The position numbers and the translations under genes were made by a program. The notes below the pieces were generated by a model. It worked only from the letters and a program-made list of their open reading frames with translations. It searched no databases and was not told the origin of the DNA. From Romanomermis culicivorax (Eukaryota; Nematoda; Enoplea; Mermithida; Mermithidae): a stretch of 64,000 nucleotides of DNA. The stretch covers positions 744,001-808,000 of the forward strand of contig CAWUHX010000085.1 of the NCBI GenBank assembly GCA_963922205.1, read 5' to 3'. Shown here piece after piece: positions 9,313 through 21,300 of this stretch. Every line of letters begins with the position of its first letter. Positions within the stretch are counted from its first letter, which is position 1.

Positions 9313-10182
9313 TAGGCCTGTAGCCAGGAATATTTTTCCTTGGAGACTCACATTTTTTCACTTATACACTGTAAAATTGACATTTCTAACTTGACTTTTC
9401 CTTCCAACTAGTGATCGTATGGGGTCCCCGACCCTGAAAGAAAAGTCGATGATCCCCGACTTTTTAACTCCGACCCCGAAAAGAAAAACTGAGTTGGGGT
9501 TGAACGTTTTTCGGGGTTACACTTGCACTTTGAAATTTTTTTCTCCATAAAATGAGTCAATTTGGTTCAGACGAGAAGTAAATACTGTTAAACTTCGACA
9601 AGTCTAGGCGAGTAGATCGTGTAATGCTGCGGAGTATAGGTACTATGTGGCATAGTTTAAGTCTTTGGCAGTTTTTCTTATGCCATTCTGTCGCTTATGA
9701 GTTGATTTATCTGTTGCAGATTAAATGTCCCTATTTATTTTCAATGCAAATTGTCCACGAAATGTGACCTCAGTCTTAAATGAAACTGCTATCAAAAAAT
9801 GCGAACTAACTTCTCTTCATTCTGTATCTGCCATTCTGTGTCTTATTGCCCGAAAATGCTGAAAAATTGATTTGGTTTTACTTTTGATTATTGATTACAG
9901 GCTCGAAAGTGCTTTAAAAGAATACGAACAAAGCAATTGTTTTAAGGAATAATAATTTGCAACCCCTTTTTTCGTGCAAAATTGTAAGGTATTAAACAGA
10001 TTTTACTTTGATAAATAAAACTTGATTGTTTTGTCTGTTATAGTTTCAGGGCACACAATATCTTAGGGCACACAATATCTTAAACGACCATTATGATGTG
10101 TTCGGGGATAAGTGCAACCCCGACTCCTGAAATTTTTGACCCCGTACGTTCACTACTCCCAACCCCCCTGCCTGCAGGCCTG
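9313..10182. mobile_element. Non-autonomous hAT-like element, 870 bp, TSD TCGATACC
   Basis: The element is bounded by the same 8-bp direct repeat TCGATACC at 9305-9312 and 10183-10190. Its ends are imperfect inverted repeats: TAGGCCTGTAGCCAGG at the left matches the reverse complement of the right end in 13 of 16 positions. A second, inner inverted pair (left near 9413, AGTGATCGTATGGGGTC; right near 10141-10155) matches in about 15 of 17 positions. An 8-bp target duplication and YAGG-type ends fit the hAT superfamily. No transposase ORF is present, so it would move only with help from elsewhere. Confidence 0.75.
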
Positions 10183-10459
10183 TCGATACCACATTGTTCA
10201 CATGAAGGTATTGCTACAAAACCTTTTGAATTTTTTATAGAAACTATAGAAAACTCAATTTGAAACAGTATTCTATCTCCAAAAGTTTATCACACCTTAC
10301 CATCGTTTTTAACATGATATTGCTGAATAATTCTTCACGAATTAGGGAAATTGAATAATTTTTAAGCATACGTTTTATCAGGGGAAGACCAAAAATTATT
10401 CATCAACCATTGTGTATGCATTGAAGGAAAAAATCACACTGTCATCACATACTAGGGAT

Positions 10460-10625
10460 GGGCCGGGTATCCGGATCCGGATCCGCGGATATCCGCCTAA
10501 ATTTTAGGATCCGGATCCGATCCGGATCCGCTAAACCAGATTTTTTTGGATCCGGATCCGCCGAACCAAATTTTTTAAGATCCGGATCCGCTGTTGTCAA
10601 TGATTAAGATCCGGTCATAATCGGA
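10460..10625. repeat. ATCCGG-rich subterminal repeats, left end of hAT
   Basis: Repeated GGATCCGGATCCG words, interspersed with short T-rich spacers such as CCAGATTTTTTTGG, fill the first ~170 bp of the element. The same words occur inverted at 11893-12045. Subterminal repeats of this kind are typical transposase binding sites. Confidence 0.75.
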
Positions 10626-11154
10626 TCTTTATTCATTATTATTCTCATAAAATTTTGCAGTATTAGAAAACACCAGAAATTTTCCGGCGCTTGGCGCCGG
10701 ATTAAATAATTCTTTGCAATACTATTTTTCAACAAATAGTGCTTCCTGGAGAAAAAATTTCCAGTAAAGGAAAAAATTTTGGCGGTCCTCCTGTACAGAA
10801 AAGGCGAATTTTGGTATATTTCAGAACGTCAAAATCTGCTCCAACTTTTTTGCAACTTAAATTTTAAACATGAAGCCGAGTTTGAATTGAGGAGCATCAT
10901 GGAACTAATTTTCAGAAATTTCAGGTTTAAATTGAAGTTTTTCAGATTTATGAAAGTTATGAGTATATTTTCTTAATTTCTAAGATGATTATGAAGGACG
11001 GGAACTCGAGTGCTATTAGGAAGACTATGTGCGAAAATACATAAAAGATCATGGTTTTTTCAGTGTACAACAAAAAATTTCTTCGTACAAAGACTTTTTG
11101 GCCGATTGTTTTACAGGTACAAAGAGGCTTGTACACAAAATCACAAATGGTAGC

Positions 11155-11265
11155 AAAATTATACTTGAGGAACAGTAATTTTTCAACAGTACCACTCTTC
11201 AAACGATTTTTGGTAGGATCATAAATTTGACCAGCACCACTCAATAGCTGTTCATAAGGGACACT
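11155..11265 (-). pseudogene. hAT C-terminal dimerisation domain remnant
   Basis: About 37 residues on the minus strand read LLSGAGQIYDPTKNRL then VEKLLFLKYNF. This resembles the hATC signature (FS.AG.I ... RNRL ... VE.LLFLK.N) that ends hAT transposases. It is embedded in a longer ORF (10957-11307) whose other parts show nothing recognisable. It lies downstream of the BED finger in the transposase direction. Confidence 0.7.
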
Positions 11266-11472
11266 TTTCGCTGGTGCTAATTTAAGTTTACTTTCTGCAT
11301 GAATCAATTGTCCAGAGACGTTTGAGATTTAAGTTCATGCTTTAATTTGGTTTTTGAGTAGCTAGGTTCATTTTTTGGCTATCTCAAAAGAAAACACAAA
11401 AATTAATTCTTTAACATAACTTTACTAGTAGCAATTTGTTCCACAATTACTTCTATTTTCATTATCTTCTTT

Positions 11473-11661
11473 TTATTTAGCCGCAAACTGCTTATATATT
11501 GCCATATGTTTCCTCTCCAAATGTTTTCTCTGACATCCAGTAGCACAACCTTTTCTGGATAACTGGATTCTGCATTTATTGCACTTTGCCTTTTCTTCAT
11601 CATCTAGGGACACTGTGAAGTAGTCCCACACTCTGCTAGTGAAAGAAAAACTCACATCCAT
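11473..11661 (-). pseudogene. BED-type zinc finger remnant of hAT transposase
   Basis: A 62-residue ORF begins with Met and has the BED-finger pattern: aromatic VWDYF near residues 11-15, Cys27-x2-Cys30, then His47 and His52 in KHLERKH. BED fingers are the usual N-terminal DNA-binding domain of hAT transposases. The ORF then stops (AAK, stop); the rest of the transposase is missing, so I call it a remnant. It lies inside the terminal inverted repeats and on the same strand as the dimerisation remnant. Confidence 0.8.
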
Positions 11662-11892
11662 AATTTCTGAAAAAAGTTTCCATTTCTATTCATTTCTTTT
11701 CTGATGAAACCAATATTAATCTAAACATGAATACAATTTAATGAATGAAAATGATCAATTAGTACATGTGAACTATTTCAATAAACGAACACCTCAATCA
11801 TTAATAATCTATTAATCTATTGACACCAATGAATACAAATTCATTTAACTCAATTTTAGACAAATTAGACATAGTACATATACTTATTGAAA

Positions 11893-12045
11893 GATCCGGA
11901 TCCGATCCGGATCCGCGCGGATCTGTTCCTCAAGATCCGGATCCGCTGAACCAAATTTTTTTGGATCCGGATCCGATCCGGATCCGCTGAACCAAATTTT
12001 CCAAGATCCGGATCCGGATCCGCTGTCGCCAAAAAAGTCGATCCG
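11893..12045. repeat. ATCCGG-rich subterminal repeats, right end of hAT
   Basis: Mirror counterpart of the block at 10460-10625, with GATCCGGATCCG words and the spacer AACCAAATTTTT, running into the right terminal inverted repeat. Confidence 0.75.
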
Positions 12046-12064
12046 GCCCATCCCTATCACATAC

Positions 12065-13414
12065 AACGGTTTTATTATCACGAATAATCAAAATTGATCC
12101 AAGATTCACACTTGCCCAGTAAATAATCACATGCAAGGACGATTGATGCAAGAATCGCCATGAAAAATAGGATATTATCGATCGCAGCACGCCCAAAAAA
12201 CCGTTGGCCAACATTTAAAAAAGTCAATTATTAGCCGATGCCAATACATCGATCATCCCCTACCTACATGTGAAAACTACCGAGAAAATTTTATTTTTGA
12301 AATATATGTAAAAACGACTAAATTATATAGATGTGTAGAGTAAATGTGGTGTAAAATTTTATTTGTTTTTTTATCTAACAGTGAAAATGATCAACTGAAT
12401 TTTTTGACCCGTGACCTTCAATGCACAGAGGTATCATGGATAACGCGTAAGGTCAAAAGTCTTTTTTCCTATTTCGGTGTGGTCAGAAAATATCGGGTAG
12501 GAACGGGTAGCATGCCGGGTCAAGAGGTCCAATACATTCCTAATCGCTAGATTTATTTGTGGGATTTCATTTTTTGCTGTAAAGTTTTTGCTATGTCTAT
12601 TCGAAAAAATTATCAGATGACGAAAAATTTTAACGTATTAAAATTATTTGTGAAAAAGAATTCCTGTGGAACGTTTAATCACCTGATTACAATGATATTA
12701 GGAAAAAAGAGCGCGCCCTCAAAGAAATTTAGGAAGAACGAAATATTCCTTGTATTAATTTTATGGTTCATTCCTGGAAAGAAATATTCATAAGTATGCA
12801 TTTAAAGGGAAAGTATGAATAAACCAACTCCGAGCATACTCGGCGAGCAAGTTGCTTGCCGAGCATTTATTTTTTTCGCAAAAGACGCCATTCGAGGAAA
12901 AAACGGTGGTTCTACTGCTGACATCTCTGTAATCAGCCAAGTACAAAATTATGGACTGGATTTGATTCATCCTACCTTCCAGCGCCGGAAAAACTTTCGG
13001 ACTTTTATATTGTAGAACGCTGAAAATGATCTTGTTACGACTTATTCCATGATTCAAGGTTTAATTTCTTAGTCTAGAATGATGTTCAGACTTGAGCAGT
13101 CAGCTGATGCTTTCAATCAGCTAACCAGCTAGGAAATCAGCTTGATGTAACGATGTTTCATAAATTTGGGTAAATCATCAAAATGCAAAAATAAAATTCG
13201 GCGCAAGGCGCCGAATTTATTTTTTAAGTTTGTCTATATTTAGTGATGTTTAATGCTTCACAAAACTTATTTGTTAAATGATTGTAAATACATGTTGTCG
13301 TTTTGTTTCAATCTACAGACGACCACTGGAACTAATTATTTCAAGCTCGCTGATTTATCTTATAACTATCTCAAGGAACTGTCAACGATAATCGCTTGCT
13401 GTTCAAGTCAAATA
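12065..13414. other. Intergenic DNA with two short hairpins
   Basis: No supported gene. Two compact hairpins stand out: 12839-12863 (12-base arms with one mismatch, around CTCGGCGAGCAA) and 13194-13218 (11-bp perfect arms AAATTCGGCGC, three-base loop AAG). The latter is about 200 bp upstream of the RPABC4 start codon. A possible 5'-UTR intron acceptor for that gene is seen near 13319 (ctacag). Confidence 0.5.
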
Positions 13415-14212
13415 ATGGACCCGTCGCAAACGCCTGCTCAATCAGTGTCCGGTTCCAAACACGGGCCGATGATTTATATTTGCGGTGGTTAGTTCATGAT
13501 GAGCATTTTATTGAATAAATAAGTACACTCAGATTGGTTCTCAGAATTGCTTTCAAAAACTTTTTGGACCATTAGGCTTCAATTCAAGAAACTTTGTTGC
13601 CTTCTTTACTCCAAAAAATTGTATCACCTTATTGAAATATTTGTCTGACAGGATTGAGTTTTTTTCAAATAGGCTCCTCTGTTCTCCCACTTTTCGAACG
13701 TTACAACCGACAATTATAAATATTCTTAGCAAGCATGTTTAAATGCTAGATATTTAGTTTGAACAAAATTTATTTTTCGGTAGCTGATTTTCAATTATTT
13801 AATTTGCAATCTGCAAATGAAACATACGTTCTGAAAATTGTCTGTGTCCCGGATAATGCACACGTCTTTCTCGTGATGGCCATTATTGTTATACCTATTT
13901 TGTAGATTGTCATCATGAAAACGAAATTCGTCCTAAAGATCCCATGCGTTGTCGCGAATGTGGTTATCGAATCCTTTACAAGAAGCGCACCAGAAAACGT
14001 AAATATTATTAATATATATTGTACTTTTTTAAGAACAATTTTTTGGTAACATTCCAGATATTATTCATGATAATAATGCTTACCTAGTTCTTTTTTGTGC
14101 TTTGCACACTGATCTCCTATAAAAAGTCAAAGGACCCTCGTCTGGAAAATTCTTGTGCATATCTGTGTATGACGACTTTCTTCTTTTAGTTATGGTATAC
14201 GACGGTCGTTGA
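13415..14212 (+). CDS. POLR2K: DNA-directed RNA polymerases I, II and III subunit RPABC4 (RPB12)
   Basis: Three exons, 13415-13487, 13906-13998 and 14190-14212, join in frame (phases 1 and 1) into a 62-residue protein; the human protein has 58. Exon 1 ends in MIYICG. Exon 2 starts with the Asp and Cys of GDCH and carries the second pair, CRECGYR, so the four zinc-binding cysteines C-x2-C and C-x2-C are present, followed by YKKRTR. The 23-base last exon adds LMVYDGR and the stop, matching the conserved end of the family. Donors are GTTAGT and GTAAAT, acceptors TGTAG and TTTTAG. The subunit is a small zinc protein shared by all three nuclear RNA polymerases. The N-terminal ~17 residues are poorly conserved in the family. 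It is intact and probably housekeeping. Confidence 0.93.
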
Positions 14213-15319
14213 TGAAATTCCGAAAATTCGACATGTTTTATGATGTATAAATTTGTTACGTGATACAAGTTTTTTCGAAATAAAATGGGTATTCTAAGGC
14301 TTTTGAGTAATAGTCACGCTAGATTGCGTACAGGTTGTTCGATGCCACTGCAGGAATGAACCATGAAGCATGTATCAACGTTTTTAATATAGTCTGATTT
14401 CCTCGAAATGCGTTTTAATCAAAAATGGTAAGACATTTACTGAATTATGGTTTTTACGATTTTCTGCTAAACGAGACATGGCCTGCCGAGCACCTACCCT
14501 TCATCGATTTGTTGACTAAATAATTCAACAGTAAAGGAATTAAGTGATGAGCGATTTTGATCACGATAATCTTATCGTTTTACAATGTGCAAGATTAATT
14601 GATGAAAACTGTACACGCGCAAAATCTATTTTTTACTCTGCGAGGCTATGCCACAGTTTGATGCCCAAAATTTTTTTGAATTATTATAAAAGATTCACTG
14701 GACAAGGACGATTCAGGAAACTTCGTTTTCATGACAATGAAGTGATTAGCTGATGGCTTCTGTTACTCCAACATACGTATCACATCGGCGACAGTTGGCG
14801 TTCCTAAGGAATGAATAGTCAATTTGCAGAAAGCCCACTTCAGAAGTGAAAAAATCCTAGGATTTTTGTCGCCGACAATCGGCGACTGCACTTCTGAATC
14901 GGACCTTACTGTGGTCTAATCCAGCTGCCCGTTATGCTACAGTGAAGTTAAAGGCGATTTTTTCCTGCTAAAATAAACTACACTGCCGGTATTCTCCAAA
15001 TCCAGATTCTATAGTAAGGCAAGAATGTGGCGTAAGAAAAAAGTATGACAGTTATGACACTTGCCGTGGCATAAATCACAGGTTGAGACTTCAGCGGAAG
15101 GGATCTGCCACTCTGGCTTTGCAAGATATGCTTTGTGAAACCGAATAGTCGACTTTCATCACCGAAGACTAGTGAAACTCCGCATGAAATGACATAGATA
15201 GTTCAATTTGAACTAACCATATAGAGTGAAACAAAACTACAGGAACAGATTTACGTCATATAGTCTTATAAAAGTACAAATTATTAAATTTAACAAGCAA
15301 GCCTGATCATTTTTTCCTT
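14213..15319. other. Intergenic, nothing recognised
   Basis: AT-rich DNA between the RPABC4 gene and the 3' end of ADAMTS-1, with no domain-bearing ORF. A fragment near 14091-14170, inside RPABC4 intron 2 and just upstream of this gap, resembles 40887-40975 (shared GTCAAAGGACCC then CTGGAAAATTCT) and marks a low-copy dispersed repeat. Confidence 0.5.
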
Positions 15320-18300
15320 TCAACAATATTCAAGTTCGAGACTCGATCCCGGACATATGTCTCTGCGCAAGTCGCCGTAGCATTGCCGTACCCGTCGTCT
15401 TGTCCTATCGTAACCGCACGAAGACCAATAGCCCCAACCGCCCCAGGCGGTACATTGGCCTGGGTAACACGGCCTGTCTTGTTCCTTTTCACCCAAGCAA
15501 TAGAAGGTGTAGCAAGACCGATAACGACGTTGAGTGCCTTCTCCGCAAGTGACGCTGCAGGGACCCCACGACGACCATCTGCTGAATAATTGTTGTTCGC
15601 CTAGAATATACAAGCATCCACAAGGCTCAAGTCTATACTCCGTTTTTATAAAAAAAAAATTAAAGAAATACAAGAAGGATACAGTTTCGGGAGTAATATT
15701 TCAAGACGCACACTATGAATATCATTTACTGTAATCAAAGAAGATCTCATTCCAATCACGAAATAATAAATTATTGATTATACTGTCGACAAGCGTCGTT
15801 TTTCCAATAGAACTTACACTGATACTTCACTCTGCATCAGCCATATCAAAATAGACTATAGAATGTAACCACATGACCACGAGTCGAAACATTTTTCTTA
15901 TGAGTTCTATGCACTACACTGTCAAACAGATTCAAAAATTACGCTTTTGCGTACACAATTCGGAGTTTCATACTTGGTAACGATCTTCAATATTTATAGC
16001 ATTCAAAACCATTATCAATATCAGAGATCATCGGAAGCTACATGGCAGAATAACTTATGGTTGCAGGCATATTTTGCAGTAAGCGTTGCTCAACTTGCTT
16101 CAAGATCAAGAATAATTCCAGAACCCACCTTTTTTGAACCAATCTGCTGTCGACGTCGAATATCTCTTCCTCATATTCGAGGTAGATAAAAAACTGCATT
16201 CCTTATCAGAACATGATTGCTTCTCGGCTTCGATTCCGTCGCAGTATTTAGTTTTTCGATAAGACTTCACATCGTAGCATTGCCTGGTTCTACTTTTGAA
16301 GCCCGCACCGCATGTCGCACTGCATGGCGACCAAGCAGACCACGCCGTCCACGTTGATTTAGATTTTTTCTGCAACGGGTGGTGGGTGACGCCGCCGTAG
16401 TTGGCGTTGAGACAGCTTTGAGGCACTGAAAGATCAACGTTTTAAATATCAACCTTCAGGATGCGACGCTTGACCATTCAAAACGTTATAGGGTGAATTT
16501 TCCTTGGTCTTGATCGAGCTCTGCATCAAGGTTTAGGGCATATTTTTAAAGCGAGACTAATCGACAGATCTCATCGAGAACAACATTTCGAATGCTCCGT
16601 TTCTTGAATAAAACGTAGAAGAGCGGCATCTCCAACTTTTGTTGCGGCTGCATGATTTGCAGGGTGATTTGAAAGATTATACTGAAATTTCACTCCATAT
16701 TTCTCTGGATCGGTATTGAGAGAAAAATGCGGTTACCTCTGAACAGAAGCCTAACAAGGCTTTATCAAGATGACCAAGTTTCATGACATCAGTGCAAACA
16801 TTTATAAGACACGATTAGAAGAGAGCACCGCATTGAATGCATTTCCAAGTGTAAAGCGGCAATGTTTGGTATTTGTCGATTTATTTTTTTTGTTTTTTCT
16901 TTATCTAATCAGTTGTTTGTTTTTTCAAAACTCACTTGTTTCACAGTTGATCCCCTCGTCAGACGACAAAATCCTACCAACGCAAGCTAAAGACTATTTG
17001 CAGAATGGCTGAAAACATGTCAAAAAATCCTGGATAGAATTGAAACTTTACCAAACATTCTCCATCGACGCAGAATTTGTCATATCCGCAAGGTGTCCCG
17101 TCCGGTAAGCTATCGCCGAAAAACCGTAAATTTTTGACGTTATTTGATGGGGTGTACAAGTGACAAAATATCTGCAATTAGTAAAATGATGAAAAGTGAG
17201 AAGAGCGTCAAAAGCTTTGTTATTGGGAACGCAGAGGTAGAATTATTTCAGATAAGTACGGAAATTCTGTTTATGAAATCATTCATTTTTTCTTATCGGG
17301 GACGAAAGTGTGAATCTATAGTCTGTTTTTCTTGAAATGCTTCCAAATAAGGAAAGTGGAAAGCAAGTAGTATTTCAGATGTTTGCGATTTTCTGATAAA
17401 CAATATATCATGAAGGACTGGAAATCTGTGAACATACTGACCTAACCTATACAAATTTTTCGAGTGAAAAATTTAACAGTAAGAACGTTATGTAAATGAT
17501 TTTGACGACACTACTGATTTGTGTAACTTTTCCATTTGTGAGCAGTTTATAAAAAACTGACTATATATAATTCTATCGCAGAGGAAAAAATGAACTTATT
17601 GTTATGTATATATGTTGCACAGCTCGTCGCTCTCATCTGGAACTAACATGCTAGGAAGTAATTGTTGGATTGCTTGAACAAATACTTTCGAATATCCAAA
17701 ATACTTAAGCGATCATTGAGGATATTTCAGTCGATTTAGGGTTAAAATTCACGGTCGTCATTACCATAGTAGGTACAGATTTTTGACTGACGGCTTTTTT
17801 CCAATTATTGAAACCAATAAATTGGTACGAAGTTTGCTTTTTCTACTCAGTTTTAAGTTTAGCTCTGTTTTAGTTTTAGTGACACGGAAAGGCCTCTTTG
17901 AAAGCTAACAATACTGTACACATGCCTGCTTGTCGGGAGTACCTAAACATTGTTCAGAAAAATTTCACTGAATAACTTTGAATCTTCCTTTGAAGAAACG
18001 ATATCCTCACGTGGACTATTTGGTTCTATACACTTTGATAAGCTTTTGAAAATTCCGATGAAAGACATCTTCACAATAATTCAAATGTTAGGTAAAAGTA
18101 GCAACGGAATCACTTCCAATAACAACAACTTCATTGAACTGATTATTTAGAGTAAGTATGGATGATCGATCATTACGGATTTTTAAGGACCCCGGACCTT
18201 AGACCCAAATCGGCCCATCGGAATTTTATTGCGGCTTCAACACGTGCATGATCTTAGGCATAGTTAGGTGTGCCTTATTTAGAAACCTGAATGAACATTT

Positions 18301-21300
18301 TGAGAAATCGTGTAGAAAAAGCTTGAAAACTTTTTTCAGCAATGATTGATTCCTTGAAAGTCCTCCATGAAATAGAAGATCATAGCTGCATCTAATTTAT
18401 GAGACGCATTACTTCAGTCATAAAAAGTTTGTCATGTCTTGCCAGAAAGTATTGAAGCTGTTGGCTTAAAGGTTGGGAACAATTTTACGAAACCGGAAGG
18501 CATGGGATGGGACGCTTAGGCGCTGAAGCTTGAACCGTTGCATTCCATAAAAAAGGGACTGTTGTGCACATCTACCCGACATCAGATCATTTCCTCGCTC
18601 TTTTTCCTCTATTTATCAAATGAATAACCTAAATACCTTCAGTAAACCGTTTTAGGGAACTTACTTTGCATGCTTTATTGTGGCTATAAGAAATTTGTTC
18701 TCCAGTACCCATGACCTGGCCGTTTTTGGTCCTGCTTTTCACTTGACTACATTTAAAGTTCAAAAATTCGCCCAAAGAAAATTGCCGGTTGGTTGTCGGC
18801 GAACACGTGGTCGGGTTACAAACCAAGGCCATCGTCGATGTACCGTGGCAATTGCGTCCGCCATTCGAAGGCGGAGGGCTGTTGCAGGAACGGACGGATT
18901 TTGATAGGGCGATGCCGTTAGTCAATGTGGAGCAACGGCACGATTGGCAATTTGGCGGGGACCACGAAGACCACGAACCATCGACAGGTATCTGGGGTAA
19001 AAACGGAAATAAAACACAAGTTTCGAGGTTTCAATTTTTTCTATTTTCCCTTTCATAAAATTAGATCAAGACGGGAGACGTAAAGATTTCTCGCTCCTTC
19101 TGTCTGTTTTTTTGTGAATTATGCTGTTATCCGAAATTCCAGTTACTTGCTTTTGACGAACAAAATCACTGGAATATAATAGGCTAGAATTTCCTGTGTG
19201 TTCAAAAGCCACAGAGCTTTTTAAAGTATCATTTGTTTTGTTGTTTAAAATGAGTTATTTTAAGACACCACTTTGAGTCCATTTTGGATTGAAAATGGTT
19301 AACGAGATCACTATCTATGATAACAATGTTTTAATTAATTTCAAGCAGATTTCTGATAGGCCTACAGTTATCTAATAGAAGAAGTAGGGAAAATTTCAGA
19401 AAATTAGGCCCTTTCTGTAAACGGCGCATAACTTTTGCTCCCGAGTATCAAAGTGAACGATTACTGCTCAGAAAGCAGAGGTTCACTATTTAATTGATTC
19501 GATTTCATCGGTCGTAAATCATTTTTCACAGTTAGTTTACATGGAAATAACCAAATTTCACGGACTACTTATTATAAAGAAATGGAACAGAAATTGGCAA
19601 CAATAAGGCAGTAGTTTACTGTGAATGATAGCAGCTCAAAGTACATACAATGTACTATATGTACGAAGTTGAGGAACTAAAGTAGATGAACGAAACCTGA
19701 TCACGCTGGCTTAGCTCATTAAGGTACTATAAGGTATAAGGTACTATACTTGTATTAGTATTTTAGGTGGGGTCATTCCTTGAAAACGCATTACAACGCG
19801 TGTAGTACTGTAATTACAAGAAAGAAATGACTCCTTCATGAGGGGAACATGGCATTGGTAATTTCCATGTGGACTCCAGAATTCATTTACAGATCTCTAT
19901 TCTGTTAATTCAAATTAGGAACTATTTTCAGAGATCTGAGCACTTGCAACTTCAACCTCAAACTTACTTTTATGGAGCGTCATAGCTAAGCACTATAGTC
20001 TGTTTTCTATAAAATGTGAGCAAAACAATAAATGATGACAAAAATTAGCAAATGCCCTCGACATCATTTACACAAGGCTTTTAAGTTTTGGTCCAGTTTT
20101 TTGAAGGTAGTCAAGTATGTTCATAAATTGTTAAATCCTATGTCACATATGATTTGACAGAAAATCGTAAACGTATGTAATAGTATTTGTTATAAGCTTT
20201 CCACTGTATTGTTTAGAGGCATTTCAGGAAAAACTGACTATAGTCCATCTTTAAAAAATAAGATTTGAAACGATAAAAGATGCTTAGGCAGAGACAACAC
20301 AACCTATAGTGTTTTTCTAGATTATAAAAATGGAAAGCAAGTACTATTTCATATTTCAAAATTTTTTGCTGAACCGTATGTCACGTACGATTTAAAATAT
20401 GACTCAATCAACGTTAAAAAATTTTTGAATCAAAAATTTTACCGTGAAACCATAGAGTAAATGATTTTGACGGTTGTATTGATTTTTGTCATTTTTCAAC
20501 TTAGAGGCACTTTACAGACACTTTTTTCGTGAATGTCAATTCACGAAAACACATTTAACAACATAAACAACAACACATTTATGCAGTAGATCAACAGCAC
20601 ATTTAAGCAACAATCTATGTAAAGAAACCTTATATGCAAGAATCGTCAGTATATAATATTACTCAGTTTTCTGTAGACTATTTAAGGTATGTTTTTAGAA
20701 TTTACACTCGGAGACTCTGCCTCGTAAGTGAAACTGAACCTTTAGAACAGATATTAACTAGTTTATTAGAAAATGCCCCGATGGGGCAGAAAAAAGGAGA
20801 ATATACTTGCTTCGACAGTTGTCATGGTAGAAAAAGAAGTGGACCAGATTTTTGAGAACTTGGGTCAAAGTTGGAAAAAATTCACTTCCTTTATATTGGA
20901 TTTTCATTCTTTCTCAAAAAAATTGTCTATGTCTGTGAAAAAGTATATTTTGCAGCATCGTGCATTTTGTACTTCAACTGGCATCAACTACAGTAAAATT
21001 TTTCTATATGAAAATTATATGCACCTGACTTCAAGTGTAAAGAAATGGTAGACCGATAGGATTCTAACTCCCGACCAATTCAAAACTCCTGCCTTTCACA
21101 CTAGCTGAAAAATAGTGAGGGGGCATATTATAGTCATTTTCAGAACTATAAAGGAACCTGAGGTTCGTTGCACTAACCCGACATGAGGACAATCTCAACA
21201 TCGGGATTAAATTGATGATCCTGAGTTTAAGCTATTCACAATGTCCAAATTATTTTCTTCCAATGCACAAATCATACTCACTTCAGGACTAACTAAAACT

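Larger units (their letters stand above)
10453..12056 (-). mobile_element. Internally deleted hAT transposon, TSD TCACATAC
   Basis: A 1604 bp element flanked by a perfect 8-bp duplication TCACATAC (10445-10452 and 12057-12064). The terminal inverted repeats are 14 bp and perfect: TAGGGATGGGCCGG at the left, its reverse complement at 12043-12056. Both ends continue inward into blocks of ATCCGG-rich repeats. The minus strand keeps a BED zinc finger and a fragment of the hAT C-terminal dimerisation domain, but the catalytic middle of the transposase is gone. TSD length, ends and both protein remnants independently point to hAT. Confidence 0.92.

Noticed and set aside
13194-13218. Rho-independent-style terminator
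   Set aside because: The hairpin is followed by a T-rich stretch, but the DNA is clearly eukaryotic and the hairpin lies upstream of a gene.
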